NCBI GenBank assembly: GCA_910574885.1 | Contig: CAJTDD010000012.1 | Coordinates: 62,001-126,000, forward strand | Direction of reading: 5' to 3' | DNA from: Lachnospiraceae bacterium | GTDB lineage: Bacteria; Bacillota; Clostridia; Lachnospirales; Lachnospiraceae | Length of the DNA stretch: 64,000 bases | Shown here: positions 26,667 through 35,900 of the stretch, piece by piece | Position numbering within the stretch: the stretch's first letter is position 1 | Layout: every line of letters begins with the position of its first letter | Position numbers and translations under genes: made by a program | Notes under the pieces: model-generated | What the model saw: only the letters and a program-made list of their open reading frames with translations | Database searches by the model: none | Told to the model about the DNA's origin: nothing

Positions 26667-27431
26667 ATGGAATATGGTATCAGAGAGTTATCCGAGATGG
26701 CGGGGGTGAGCGCGCGTACCCTTCGCTATTACGATGAAATCGGGCTGTTGAAACCACTCTATGTAAGTGACGCCGGGTATCGTTTTTATGGGGAAACAGA
26801 GGTCGCCATGCTGCAGCAGATTCTTTTCTACCGTGAAAGAGGATTCGGTTTGAAGCAGATTCGGCAGATTTTATATCGGGAAGATTTTGATATCAGGAAT
26901 GCTCTTGAAGAACACCTTTCGGAGCTGCTTAGGCAGAGGGAACATGTGGAGTCTCTGATTCGGACAGTGGAACAGACGATACGTCAGGTGAAAGGAGAAT
27001 GTAAGATGAGTAATGCGGAGAGGTTTAGGGCATTTAAGGAGCGGATTGTCCATGAAAATGAAGAAAAATACGGCAGTGAAATCCGTGAGAAATATGGGAA
27101 TGACGAGGTGGATGCAGCGAATAAGAAGATGCTTGATATGTCCGAGGCTGATTATGAGAGGTTCAAGAACCTTGGGGAGGAGATTCAGAGCCTCCTGGAA
27201 GATGGGGTTGCCACGGGAGTGAAACCGGACAGTGAGGAGGCAAAGCGGATTGCGGGTCTTCATAAGGAATGGCTTTGCATGACGTGGAAGAAGTATACGA
27301 AGGAAATGCATCAGGGGGTTGCCAGTATGTATGTCTGTGACGAGCGGTTTACGGGGCATTATGACGCCAAAGTGGCGGGGTGCGCCAAATTGCTGGAACA
27401 GGCGGTATGCTTTTGGGTGGATAAGATATAA
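26667..27431 (+). CDS. MerR-family regulator with TipA-type effector domain
   Basis: 254 residues. The N-terminus IRELSEMAGVSARTLRYYDE, IGLLKP and RFYGETEVAMLQQIL is the MerR winged helix. A coiled-coil dimerisation helix runs to about residue 115. The C-terminal half (LHKEWLCMTWKKYTKEMHQG, then MYVCDERFTGHYD) is a TipAS domain, a globin-like drug-binding fold. Family members bind hydrophobic antibiotics and activate their own gene. ATG 26667 follows AGGGAGGGA. It is monocistronic with terminator 27441-27460. Confidence 0.92.
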   Translation: MEYGIRELSEMAGVSARTLRYYDEIGLLKPLYVSDAGYRFYGETEVAMLQQILFYRERGFGLKQIRQILYREDFDIRNALEEHLSELLRQREHVESLIRTVEQTIRQVKGECKMSNAERFRAFKERIVHENEEKYGSEIREKYGNDEVDAANKKMLDMSEADYERFKNLGEEIQSLLEDGVATGVKPDSEEAKRIAGLHKEWLCMTWKKYTKEMHQGVASMYVCDERFTGHYDAKVAGCAKLLEQAVCFWVDKI

Positions 27432-27440
27432 AAGTATGTA

Positions 27441-27460
27441 GAGGCTGTTGTAGCAGCCTC
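27441..27460 (+). terminator. Terminator after the MerR gene
   Basis: GAGGCTG and CAGCCTC pair around a six-base loop (GAGGCTGTTGTAGCAGCCTC), followed by TTTTT. Confidence 0.9.
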
Positions 27461-27503
27461 TTTTTAGGCGGTAAATTGCAAATTTGCAAATTTATTTTTA
27501 GCA

Positions 27504-27532
27504 TTGACAAGGCTTCAAAAAAAGCATATGAT
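27504..27532 (+). promoter_or_regulatory. Sigma-A promoter of the radical SAM gene
   Basis: TTGACA (27504-27509) and TATGAT (27527-27532) with a 17-base spacer, 25 bases before the ATG. Confidence 0.8.
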
Positions 27533-27557
27533 GCAACTATAAAGGAGGTTGGAGCTT

Positions 27558-28478
27558 ATGGAATACGAAGGACAAATCTGCCGTGCGCCCATGGAGCGCG
27601 CTTCATTCATGCTGCCAATCATGGTAGGCTGTTCCTACAACCGCTGCAAATTCTGCAACCTGTTCCGGCACTTGAGCTACCGGGAGCTGCCCCTTGAACA
27701 GATTGAGCAAGAGCTAAAAAGGGTCAAAGGAGTCGGCGGGAACCCTAAGAGGATTTTTCTTGGAGACGGGAACGCATTTGCCCAGAAGAATGACCGGCTG
27801 ATTCAGATTCTTGAGATGATCCAGCAGTATTTCCCGGATTGTGAAGAAATCAACATGGACGCCACCGTGACAAGTATCCGCAAGCGTTCGGATGAGGAGC
27901 TTCGTAAGTTTGGGAGGCTGGGGGTGCGGCATCTGTATCTTGGCATTGAGAGCGGGCTTGACGACGTACTTGCATTTATGGAGAAAGACCACAATCAGGA
28001 ACAGGCATATGAGGCAATCCGGCGTCTGAAACATGCAGGCATGGTATTCGACGCCCATATCATGACGGGTGTTGCAGGGAAAGGAAGAGGGGCCGAGAAT
28101 GCAAAGGCATTGGCAGAGTTCCTGAATCAGACAGAACCGGCTCATGTGGTAAACTTTTCCATGTTCCTGCATAAAGAGGTTCCGTTGTACCAGAACATTC
28201 TGGACGGCAGTTTTATCCCGGCGTCAGAACGGGAGAACCTTGTAGAAGAGCGCTGCCTCCTCGAAAGACTGGACGCGGATATTTTGTATGATGGATTTCA
28301 TGATTTTATCAGGTTCCGAGTGCGGGGGAGACTGCCCAGAGACAAAGAGAAGATGCTTTCCCGGCTTAACGAGGTGATTGGCAGAACACCGGAGACGGAG
28401 TTATATTCTTATGTACAAGGAGAATGCCCTGCGCTGGAAAGATGTGAAGGCGGGCCAGTTTGGAAATATGATTCGTAA
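27558..28478 (+). CDS. Radical SAM protein, Elp3-like class
   Basis: 306 residues. The iron-sulfur motif is GCSYNRCKFCNLF, a C-x4-C-x2-C arrangement typical of Elp3/YhcC-like radical SAM proteins. FLGDGNAFAQ and HLYLGIESGLDDVL complete the SAM-binding barrel. No B12 or SPASM domain is present. The substrate is unknown. AAAGGAGG (27541-27548) fixes the ATG at 27558. It is monocistronic with its own promoter and terminator. Confidence 0.85.
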   Translation: MEYEGQICRAPMERASFMLPIMVGCSYNRCKFCNLFRHLSYRELPLEQIEQELKRVKGVGGNPKRIFLGDGNAFAQKNDRLIQILEMIQQYFPDCEEINMDATVTSIRKRSDEELRKFGRLGVRHLYLGIESGLDDVLAFMEKDHNQEQAYEAIRRLKHAGMVFDAHIMTGVAGKGRGAENAKALAEFLNQTEPAHVVNFSMFLHKEVPLYQNILDGSFIPASERENLVEERCLLERLDADILYDGFHDFIRFRVRGRLPRDKEKMLSRLNEVIGRTPETELYSYVQGECPALERCEGGPVWKYDS

Positions 28479-28485
28479 ATTTTGC

Positions 28486-28511
28486 GGCATGGTCATGGGA
28501 AGAACCATGCC
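28486..28511 (+). terminator. Terminator after the radical SAM gene
   Basis: GGCATGGT (28486-28493) pairs with ACCATGCC (28504-28511), followed by CTTTTTG. Confidence 0.85.
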
Positions 28512-28693
28512 CTTTTTGTCATATAGGAAACTTCGTGTACATTCTTTATTTAATGTCAGGATGATGGAAACAGGCAAAATCAGAGTAGACATCCCATGTC
28601 CAGTAGAGAAAATGCGGCATTTCTCGCTTTGTGTCGTGTTCATTCTCCGCGGAAAGGATTATTCTGAATATACACCAGGAAGGAGGAAACAGG

Positions 28694-29203
28694 ATGGACT
28701 TAAAAAAGATTGGACAGTTCCTAAAGCTCTTGCGGAAAGAGAAAGGAATCACGCAGGAACAGTTCGCGGAAATAATTGGTGTTTCAGGGCGGACGGTTTC
28801 CAGATGGGAGACAGGGGCTAATATGCCGGATCTGGATATCCTGATTCAGATTGCGGATTATTATGAGGTGGAAATCAGAGAAATCTTAGATGGAGAAAGG
28901 AAGGGCGAGAAGATGAATAAAGAGATGGAAGATACCATATTGAAGGTAGCAGATTACAGCAATCATGAGAAACAGAAGGTGACAAGGCGAATGTGCATTC
29001 TGTCTGTGTGCGGAGTCATTGCATTTACCATATATCTTGTTATGGAATACTTGGGGGTTGCCGACAACAAAGGAATTCAGGAGGATATTGCAAGCTGTGC
29101 GTTGGGGTTTGCCTATGGCGTGATGCTGACGGGAGTGATATACACCAGCGGGTATCTTGTAAAAATAAAGGCGTTTAAGGCGCGGATGCTCAAGAGAGGG
29201 TAG
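28694..29203 (+). CDS. Xre-family HTH protein with membrane-spanning C-terminus
   Basis: 169 residues. Residues 1-70 are an HTH_3 domain (LRKEKGITQEQFAEIIGVSG then RTVSRWETGANMPDLDILI). After a charged linker two hydrophobic segments follow, around MCILSVCGVIAFTIYLV and ALGFAYGVMLTGVIYTSGYL. Such membrane-anchored Xre proteins are common in Clostridia and may sense envelope or peptide signals. ATG 28694 has AGGAGG nearby (28680-28686). No obvious target gene is adjacent. Confidence 0.8.
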   Translation: MDLKKIGQFLKLLRKEKGITQEQFAEIIGVSGRTVSRWETGANMPDLDILIQIADYYEVEIREILDGERKGEKMNKEMEDTILKVADYSNHEKQKVTRRMCILSVCGVIAFTIYLVMEYLGVADNKGIQEDIASCALGFAYGVMLTGVIYTSGYLVKIKAFKARMLKRG

Positions 29204-29368
29204 CATTCAATACTGTATTTGTGAAATGTATCTAAAAACATATGGATAAATTTGTCCAAATCTCCTAAATTTTCAAAATATATCAATTTACGCCAATTGT
29301 CATTTTTTATAACACATAAATTAGGTATAATGAATGTAAAATATAAGGGCAGAGAGGAAGGTTTTATC

Positions 29369-30184
29369 ATGTACCAAAAATTAATGACATGTCTATCCAG
29401 CGTAAAACAGAAGATTGATTTTAAACCCGAGGTTGCCTTGGTCTTAGGCTCAGGACTAGGAGATTACGCAGACGGAATCAAGGTCGAAGATACTATGGAA
29501 TATGCAGAAATCGACGGCTTTCCGGTTTCGACTGTCAAGGGGCATAAAGGGCGGTTCGTGTTCGGATACGTGGGAGAGACGCCGGTGGTTATCATGCAGG
29601 GACGTGTACATTATTATGAAGGATATCCTATGTCCGACGTTGTGCTTCCCACCCGCCTGATGGGATTGCTTGGGGCAAAGAAGCTCCTTCTGACGAATGC
29701 GGCGGGCGGTGTCAACGAGACATTCAAGCCGGGGGATTTTATGATGATCACAGATCACATTACTATCGGGGTTCCAAGCCCTCTGATTGGGCCGAACATC
29801 GAAGAGTTAGGGACCAGGTTCCCGGACATGAGCGAGGTATACAGTAACCGGCTTCAAGGCGTGGTCAGGGAGTGCGCGGCAGATTGCGGGATAGATCTTA
29901 AAGAAGGCGTCTATGTCCAGTTTACCGGTCCAAGTTATGAGACGCCTGCGGAAATCAGGCTTGCAAGGAGCTGGGGCGCAGATGCGGTGGGCATGAGCAC
30001 GGCGTGCGAGGCGATGGCGGCGCGCCACATGGGACTGGAGGTCTGCGGGATTTCCTGTATCACCAATCTGGCGGCAGGACTGTCACGTCAGGAGCTGAAC
30101 CACAAAGAAGTGCAGGAAACGGCAGACCGTGTGGCAAAGTCTTTCAAAGAACTGGTCACGAAAATCGTCACGAATATGGCATGA
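29369..30184 (+). CDS. Purine nucleoside phosphorylase, trimeric type
   Basis: 271 residues. LVLGSGLGDYAD holds the phosphate-binding serine, VKGHKGRFVFG the conserved His, TNAAGGVNETFKPGDFM the base pocket, and FTGPSYETPAEIR is the class signature. It cleaves inosine or guanosine to base and ribose-1-phosphate. ATG 29369 follows AGAGAGGAAG. A TATAAT at 29326-29331 is a likely -10. deoB follows after 74 bases and converts its product. Confidence 0.93.
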   Translation: MYQKLMTCLSSVKQKIDFKPEVALVLGSGLGDYADGIKVEDTMEYAEIDGFPVSTVKGHKGRFVFGYVGETPVVIMQGRVHYYEGYPMSDVVLPTRLMGLLGAKKLLLTNAAGGVNETFKPGDFMMITDHITIGVPSPLIGPNIEELGTRFPDMSEVYSNRLQGVVRECAADCGIDLKEGVYVQFTGPSYETPAEIRLARSWGADAVGMSTACEAMAARHMGLEVCGISCITNLAAGLSRQELNHKEVQETADRVAKSFKELVTKIVTNMA

Positions 30185-30258
30185 TATGCGGGAGAAACAG
30201 CCATTGCAAAGTCGGTATTTCCGCCATTGATGCGAAAGGATAAGAGAGGGGTGTTAAA

Positions 30259-31449
30259 ATGAAGCGATACAAACGGATATTTACGATTGTAGTGGATTCC
30301 CTTGGCGTGGGGGCGCTGCCGGACGCGGCGGATTATGGGGATGCGGGGACGGATACCCTGGGGCATATTTCTCAGAGGATGGAGCAATTCCATATCCCGA
30401 ACCTGCAGAAACTCGGAATGGCGAACCTTCATCCGCTGAAACAGGTGGAGGCTGTGGAACGTCCCATGGGATATTTTGCCTGTCTTAGCGAAGCCAGCGC
30501 CGGAAAAGACACGATGACCGGACACTGGGAGATGATGGGACTCTATATCACAGAGCCGTTCCAGACATTCACGGAAAATGGTTTTCCCAAAGAGCTGATT
30601 GATGAGCTTTCAGAACGGACGGGGCGTGTAATCATCGGCAATAAGAGCGCCAGCGGCACGGAGATTCTGGAAGAGCTGGCGGAGGAAGAGATTGCCACAG
30701 GGCATATGATCGTGTATACATCTGCCGATTCAGTCTTGCAGATCTGCGGAAATGAGGAGACATTTGGGCTTGAGGAGCTATACCGCTGCTGTGAGATAGC
30801 CCGGGAGATTACCATGAAGGACGAATGGAAGGTAGGGCGCGTTATCGCAAGACCGTATGTGGGGAAGAAAAGGGGCGAGTTCAGGAGAACCAGCAACCGC
30901 CATGATTATGCGCTGAAGCCTTGCGGGAGGACTGCGCTCAACGTGCTTGAGGATGCGGGGCTTGACGTCATTTCCGTGGGAAAAATATTCGATATCTTCG
31001 ACGGGGAAGGGCTTACGGAGTCCAACAAATCCAAAAGCTCCGTCCACGGAATGGAGCAGACGATTGAGATTGCCAAGAGGGAGTTTGAAGGGCTGTGTTA
31101 CGTGAATCTTGTTGATTTTGACGCCCTATGGGGGCATCGGCGGGATGTGGAAGGTTACGCAAAGGAATTGGAGCGTTTTGACGTTAAACTGGGGGAATTG
31201 TTGGAAATTTTAGGAGAAGATGATTTATTGATGATTACGGCTGACCATGGAAACGACCCGACCCACACGGGGACAGACCATACGAGAGAGAGGGTTCCGT
31301 TCCTGGCTTATTCTCCGTCTATGGAAGGATTTGGAAAATTAGAAGACATGCAGACATTTGCCGTGGTTGGTGCGACGATTGCAGACAACTTCGGGCTTGC
31401 TATGCCGGAGGGGACGATTGGGAATTCTATCCTTGGGCAGTTAAAATAA
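30259..31449 (+). CDS. deoB: Phosphopentomutase
   Basis: 396 residues of the alkaline-phosphatase-like superfamily. [18 protein letters not shown] is the metal site, [13 protein letters not shown] contains the phosphothreonine, and [19 protein letters not shown] gives the remaining Mn ligands. Converts (deoxy)ribose-1-phosphate to the 5-phosphate for the pentose pathway. It completes the salvage step begun by the purine nucleoside phosphorylase upstream. A GAGAGGGGTG site precedes the ATG. Confidence 0.95.
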   Translation: MKRYKRIFTIVVDSLGVGALPDAADYGDAGTDTLGHISQRMEQFHIPNLQKLGMANLHPLKQVEAVERPMGYFACLSEASAGKDTMTGHWEMMGLYITEPFQTFTENGFPKELIDELSERTGRVIIGNKSASGTEILEELAEEEIATGHMIVYTSADSVLQICGNEETFGLEELYRCCEIAREITMKDEWKVGRVIARPYVGKKRGEFRRTSNRHDYALKPCGRTALNVLEDAGLDVISVGKIFDIFDGEGLTESNKSKSSVHGMEQTIEIAKREFEGLCYVNLVDFDALWGHRRDVEGYAKELERFDVKLGELLEILGEDDLLMITADHGNDPTHTGTDHTRERVPFLAYSPSMEGFGKLEDMQTFAVVGATIADNFGLAMPEGTIGNSILGQLK

Positions 31450-31479
31450 AAAGCGGCGCACGGGTCTGCGCATAAAAAA

Positions 31480-31506
31480 GGACTGCTGCGTTAAGTGCAG
31501 CAGTCC
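31480..31506. terminator. Bidirectional terminator between deoB and the EAL gene
   Basis: GGACTGCTGC (31480-31489) pairs with GCAGCAGTCC (31497-31506). T-runs flank it on both strands (TTTTTTTT at the right; TTTTTT on the minus strand at the left). The stop codon of the minus-strand gene lies inside the hairpin. Confidence 0.9.
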
Positions 31507-34499
31507 ACTTTTTTTTGGTAAAATTGATTGGAATTCAACAGTTTTTCTTTCTGGATCTCCGTAATCTGCTCCGTAATATCCTTGACAAATACATAGAACA
31601 ACCTATGTTCTTCCCCCCATTCGGAGTTCTCAAGATGCCCGCAGTCGTCCAGCCAGCGAATCTCACCGTCTTTCCGGATAATCCGGTACTGTACATAATC
31701 CATGTTTTCGTTGGAATGTTGAATCTGATTCCGGATTTCCCATTCTACCCGGTCAAGGTCTTCGGGATGGACCAACCCCTTAAACGACCCGTTAACCAGT
31801 TCCATGAATTCATCCATCGTATTACATCCAAATATGGTCATAATCGCCGGATTTGCATACAGAATCCGTTCATCGTCCACAGCCCGGTAGATAAAGAAGC
31901 CGTCCGACATATTGGCAAGGGACTGGGCCATACGCAGATGGCGTTTCTCCTCCTCGTCTTTGATAATGTTATCAATACTCCGGATTGTAATTACGGCAGT
32001 CTTGGGAATCCCTTTTTCACGCTCGCTGATGGTGACGCTGGTGAGGCACCATTCGTCTGCAATGCCAGAGTCCTTCGCGCTCCTTCGGTAACGGTATTCC
32101 GTGGAGTCCTGCACCGCAAGGATGGATCGCAGATTATCCAGAGAAAGGAATTTACGGATATTTTTCTCATCATATTTTAAAATCTTGCCTGTCCCGAAAT
32201 GCCGGTTCACGACTGCTTCATAATTCCCTCGTTCCATCAGGCCATTAGCGTCCGGATAAATCATCCGGCAGTAGTTATCCCGAAGATGAAGGAAATAAAC
32301 CTCACGGTAAGCAAGCACCATGCTGTTCAGCGCACCCTCATGGATCTGCATATGGGTAACATCCCGCATCAGGCAGGCGACATACCCATACTCATGCTGG
32401 TAGAGCGTGAGCTGGAGGTAGTGGCTGGAAATGGAGCTGTATGCGTAATGGGTTAAAGTTTCTCCCCGAAACGCCGATTGGTAGGCTTTGGTAAACAGCT
32501 CTTTCTGGTCATCCCGGAAGGCTTTCAGAATCAAGTGCCGCAGTAATTTGACATCTCCGCCGCAGGTCTTCGCCATCTCATGGTTAATATAGATAATCTC
32601 ATAGTCAACCGGCGCTCCGGAAGGATCTAAAATTATCTTGGCAAGCCCGTATCCGCATGGAATATTGCCGTAATAGTGTTCCAGCTTGTCTTGTTCCTGT
32701 TCTGTAAATTCCATGATTTCCGGTTTATATGGCTTTTTCTGCAGTTCCCTTTCCCGGAAAGAGGTAACGTCCACGAGGGAACAGTAGAACATCTTATGGC
32801 CGTTCTTTTCCCGCAGGAAAAATACCTTCATGAAAATCCACAGCACCTTGCCGTCCATCCGGATAAAATGAATATAACCTTCGGCGCAGCCAGGGCGTTT
32901 GTCATATGCCTGTTCAAATAGGGAGAACAGCACCGGCCTGTCATCATCCCGGACATGATCCCAGAGTTTCTTGTCATAATTCTCTGTATCGTTGGTTCCC
33001 ACGCCTACAAGCCTGAAATACTGTTCGTTGACACGGGTAATCTCAATCTGGTTCTCGTATACATCGTAAAATGCCGCCGCCCCCAGAATATTATTGACCA
33101 TGGTATCCGTAAACAGGTTGCCGTCAATGAACTCTCTTGTGTGGAGGGCTTCCACCTGCTTGACACACAGGCCGTTAAAGTCCAGATTCCGTTCGTCAGC
33201 CAGAAGATTTTCAAACTGGTTGATGGGAAGAGGTTTATAATAATAGTACCCTTGGGCATAACGGCAGCCCATATTCCGCATCAGCTCCTCATGATGCTGG
33301 TTCTCCACGCCTTCCAGGACAATGGGGATTCCAAGGAGGCGGGCCATGTTCACCACTGACTCAAGAATGCCAAGACCCCGGCGTTCCTCCTCTATGCCCA
33401 TCTCCAGAAAACACATGTCAATTTTCAAGACGTCTACATCCATGCTTTTGAGTGTATTCAAAGAAGAATAGCCGCTTCCGAAATCGTCCATCATGACCTG
33501 GAACCCGGCTTTTTGCAGCCGCTTTACCGTATCGTTGACTTGCTGCCCGTCTTCTGCGTAAGCGCTTTCCGTAATCTCGCACTTGAGATATTTTCTGGGT
33601 ACTTGATATGTATCGGTCAGTTCTATCAGAAATGCAGGTACGTCAATGGTCAGGATATCCAGCCTTGATATGTTAATGGAAATGGGAACCGGGCGGTAGC
33701 CTTTGTTGATCCAGCCTTGCAGCCAAGCAGCTACTTTCGTCCAGACAGCCTGGTCAAGCGCCGTGATAGACTGGTTCTTTTCCAGTACGGGAACGAATAT
33801 CCCGGGGGATATAAGCTTACCGTAATGAATCCAGCGCACCAGCGCCTCCGCACCGACAATCTTCCTGGTGGTGATATCATACTGTGGCTGTGCGTAGAAT
33901 GTAAATTCGTCATTCTCAAGCGCAACCTTTACATCAGAGAGTACCTGCCATTCCTTCTCCAGAGAATTCTCCATGACGGGGTCATAGATACGAATCCGGT
34001 TCATATGGCTTCCCAGTGCATAGGAAAGCGCCATGGTGGCGCGGTCGTACATGACCTCCGGCGGGAGCGTAAGGTCGTCCAATGTATAAATGCCGATAGC
34101 GGGAAGGGAATGGGCGATTCCGTTGAGCTGCCCCATGCTGACAGCGATTTCATCCCAAATGGCGCGGAACAGCTCCAATTGGAACGGAATGATGATGCAG
34201 AAGTCATCCCCGTTAAAATGTCCGGCGACACCGCCGTATTGTTTCGTATAACGTTTCAGGCAATTTGAAATAAAGATAAGAAGCTCGTCCCCCTTATCTC
34301 TGCCGCAAAATGTATTGATCATCCTGAAATGCTCAATATCAATTGCCGCCATGGCATACGCGCCTGGCTGGACATTTTCCAGATAAATCCTCGCCGCATG
34401 CATAAAGCTTCGCATATAATGCAGCCCTGTTAAAGGGTTTAAGTCGAAAGCCGCCGGTTCGGCCGCATTTCCTGTTCCAGTCGTGATACCTTTTTCCAC
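31491..34499 (-). CDS. Degenerate GGDEF + EAL + PAS signalling protein, probable c-di-GMP phosphodiesterase
   Basis: 1002 residues, no membrane segment. Residues 20-175 resemble a GGDEF domain, but the signature is NGDDF (96-100), so cyclase activity is unlikely. The EAL domain (about 185-435) has its key residues: AEALVRW (E218), CEITES, DDFGSGYSSL, VLKIDM and LEGVEN. Phosphodiesterase activity is therefore plausible. Three or so PAS-like segments follow (about 475-590, 620-740 and 860-990), an unusual order because PAS domains normally precede GGDEF/EAL. Transcribed after hydF with a 75-base gap. Confidence 0.85.
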   Translation of the reverse strand: MEKGITTGTGNAAEPAAFDLNPLTGLHYMRSFMHAARIYLENVQPGAYAMAAIDIEHFRMINTFCGRDKGDELLIFISNCLKRYTKQYGGVAGHFNGDDFCIIIPFQLELFRAIWDEIAVSMGQLNGIAHSLPAIGIYTLDDLTLPPEVMYDRATMALSYALGSHMNRIRIYDPVMENSLEKEWQVLSDVKVALENDEFTFYAQPQYDITTRKIVGAEALVRWIHYGKLISPGIFVPVLEKNQSITALDQAVWTKVAAWLQGWINKGYRPVPISINISRLDILTIDVPAFLIELTDTYQVPRKYLKCEITESAYAEDGQQVNDTVKRLQKAGFQVMMDDFGSGYSSLNTLKSMDVDVLKIDMCFLEMGIEEERRGLGILESVVNMARLLGIPIVLEGVENQHHEELMRNMGCRYAQGYYYYKPLPINQFENLLADERNLDFNGLCVKQVEALHTREFIDGNLFTDTMVNNILGAAAFYDVYENQIEITRVNEQYFRLVGVGTNDTENYDKKLWDHVRDDDRPVLFSLFEQAYDKRPGCAEGYIHFIRMDGKVLWIFMKVFFLREKNGHKMFYCSLVDVTSFRERELQKKPYKPEIMEFTEQEQDKLEHYYGNIPCGYGLAKIILDPSGAPVDYEIIYINHEMAKTCGGDVKLLRHLILKAFRDDQKELFTKAYQSAFRGETLTHYAYSSISSHYLQLTLYQHEYGYVACLMRDVTHMQIHEGALNSMVLAYREVYFLHLRDNYCRMIYPDANGLMERGNYEAVVNRHFGTGKILKYDEKNIRKFLSLDNLRSILAVQDSTEYRYRRSAKDSGIADEWCLTSVTISEREKGIPKTAVITIRSIDNIIKDEEEKRHLRMAQSLANMSDGFFIYRAVDDERILYANPAIMTIFGCNTMDEFMELVNGSFKGLVHPEDLDRVEWEIRNQIQHSNENMDYVQYRIIRKDGEIRWLDDCGHLENSEWGEEHRLFYVFVKDITEQITEIQKEKLLNSNQFYQKKVDCCT

Positions 34500-34574
34500 G
34501 CAGTGTTACCTCCCGATAAATGGATTAATAATGAAATATTGTACTACGTTCCAGTAATAAAATCAAGTAAAGTA

Positions 34575-35813
34575 TCACAACTGGAAGATTGAGGTGCTTC
34601 TTTCAAGAATTCCTTTCATATAGGCGATGACTGTCCCATAATTTGTAATCGGCACGCCGGCGTCTTCGGCACATTTCAGGCGGTATTTCATCTCCCGTTC
34701 ATTCAACGTGCATCCGCCGCAGTGTACAATCAACCGGTATTTCCCAAGGCCGGAAGGGAATTCGGTTCCGCTGGTGAATTCATAATTCAGTTCTTTTCCC
34801 GTGTGCTTTTGCATCCATGCCGGCAGTTTTTCCGTACCGATATCCCCGCATTGCCTGTGGTGGGTGCATCCTTCGGAAATCAGCACGGTATCACCGTCAT
34901 TCAAGGTATCCAGGGCTTTTGCGCCATTTACCACGGTCCTTAGGTTTCCCTTATATCTTGCAAACAAAATGGAAAATGAAGTTAAAGGGATATCGTCCGG
35001 CACATCGGCGGCGGTTTGTTCAAATGCCTGGCTGTCCGTAATGACAAGGGAGGGCTTCCGGCTTAGAGATGCAAGGGTTTCTTTCAGCTCCGTATTCCTT
35101 GTGACGACGGAAACCGCCCCTGTTTCAAGAATATCCCGGATTGTCTGCTGCTGCGGCAGAATCAGGCGTCCTTTGGGCGCGGCTTTGTCGATTGGGACAA
35201 CTAAGACGACCAGGTCGGAAGGATGAATCAGGTCCGCGACAAGCTGCTGCCTGTTCTCCTCGCCGGGGGCAAGAGAGGCGATTAACTCTCTTAATTCACG
35301 TATGTTGGCCTGCTTAGCGGCGCTTACCCAAATAACGGGAGGGGCAGCGGCGCTGCCGGCAGTTGCTGTGCCGGATGGCATCCCCTCGGTATATTGTGGA
35401 TTAGGCGGGGGGCTTTGGAGCAGGTCGGACTTATTCATAACAATGACGCAAGGAATGGATTTATCTTTTATCTTTTTCAGGATTGCATCGTCCTCCTTCG
35501 TCATGCCCACTGTACCGTCCAGAACAAGGACGGCGATATCCGTCTTGTTTAATATCTGGTATGCCTTTTGGATTCTGAGGCTGCCAAGCTCGCCGTCGTC
35601 GTCAAGCCCGGGGGTATCAATGACGACCACCGGACCCAGGGGAAGAAGCTCCATTGCCTTTAGCACAGGGTCCGTGGTGGTTCCCTTGATATCAGAAACG
35701 ATGGCAAGACTCTGCCCTGTCAATGCATTGATGATGCTTGATTTTCCCGCATTACGTTTCCCGAAAATGCCGATGTGTATACGTTCACCGGAGGGTGTGG
35801 CGTTTAAACTCAT
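34575..35813 (-). CDS. hydF: [FeFe]-hydrogenase maturation GTPase HydF
   Basis: 412 residues. The N-terminal Era-like GTPase has GKRNAGKSS (G1), DTPGLDDDG (G3) and NKSD (G4). The C-terminal cluster domain shows GCTHHRQCG and VHCGGCTLN, matching the family's C-x-H ... H-C-x2-C ligands. HydF is the scaffold on which the 2Fe subcluster is assembled before transfer to HydA. Start 35813 is preceded by AAAAGGAG. It is third in hydE-hydG-hydF. An Ala/Pro-rich insert (PPPNPQYTEG, SGTATAGSAAAPP) interrupts the GTPase domain. Confidence 0.95.
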   Translation of the reverse strand: MSLNATPSGERIHIGIFGKRNAGKSSIINALTGQSLAIVSDIKGTTTDPVLKAMELLPLGPVVVIDTPGLDDDGELGSLRIQKAYQILNKTDIAVLVLDGTVGMTKEDDAILKKIKDKSIPCVIVMNKSDLLQSPPPNPQYTEGMPSGTATAGSAAAPPVIWVSAAKQANIRELRELIASLAPGEENRQQLVADLIHPSDLVVLVVPIDKAAPKGRLILPQQQTIRDILETGAVSVVTRNTELKETLASLSRKPSLVITDSQAFEQTAADVPDDIPLTSFSILFARYKGNLRTVVNGAKALDTLNDGDTVLISEGCTHHRQCGDIGTEKLPAWMQKHTGKELNYEFTSGTEFPSGLGKYRLIVHCGGCTLNEREMKYRLKCAEDAGVPITNYGTVIAYMKGILERSTSIFQL

Positions 35814-35900
35814 GATGTGGTTTCTCCTTTTCAAGTACTTTTGTATAGTTCGTTTTTGCCCCGGACGCGTCCATAGTCTGGAGTGGACCGGGGCAGGATG

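Noticed and set aside
31515-32180. Plus-strand ORF of 221 codons opposite the EAL gene
   Set aside because: Lies wholly antisense to a gene with clear domains, no family resemblance and no Shine-Dalgarno.
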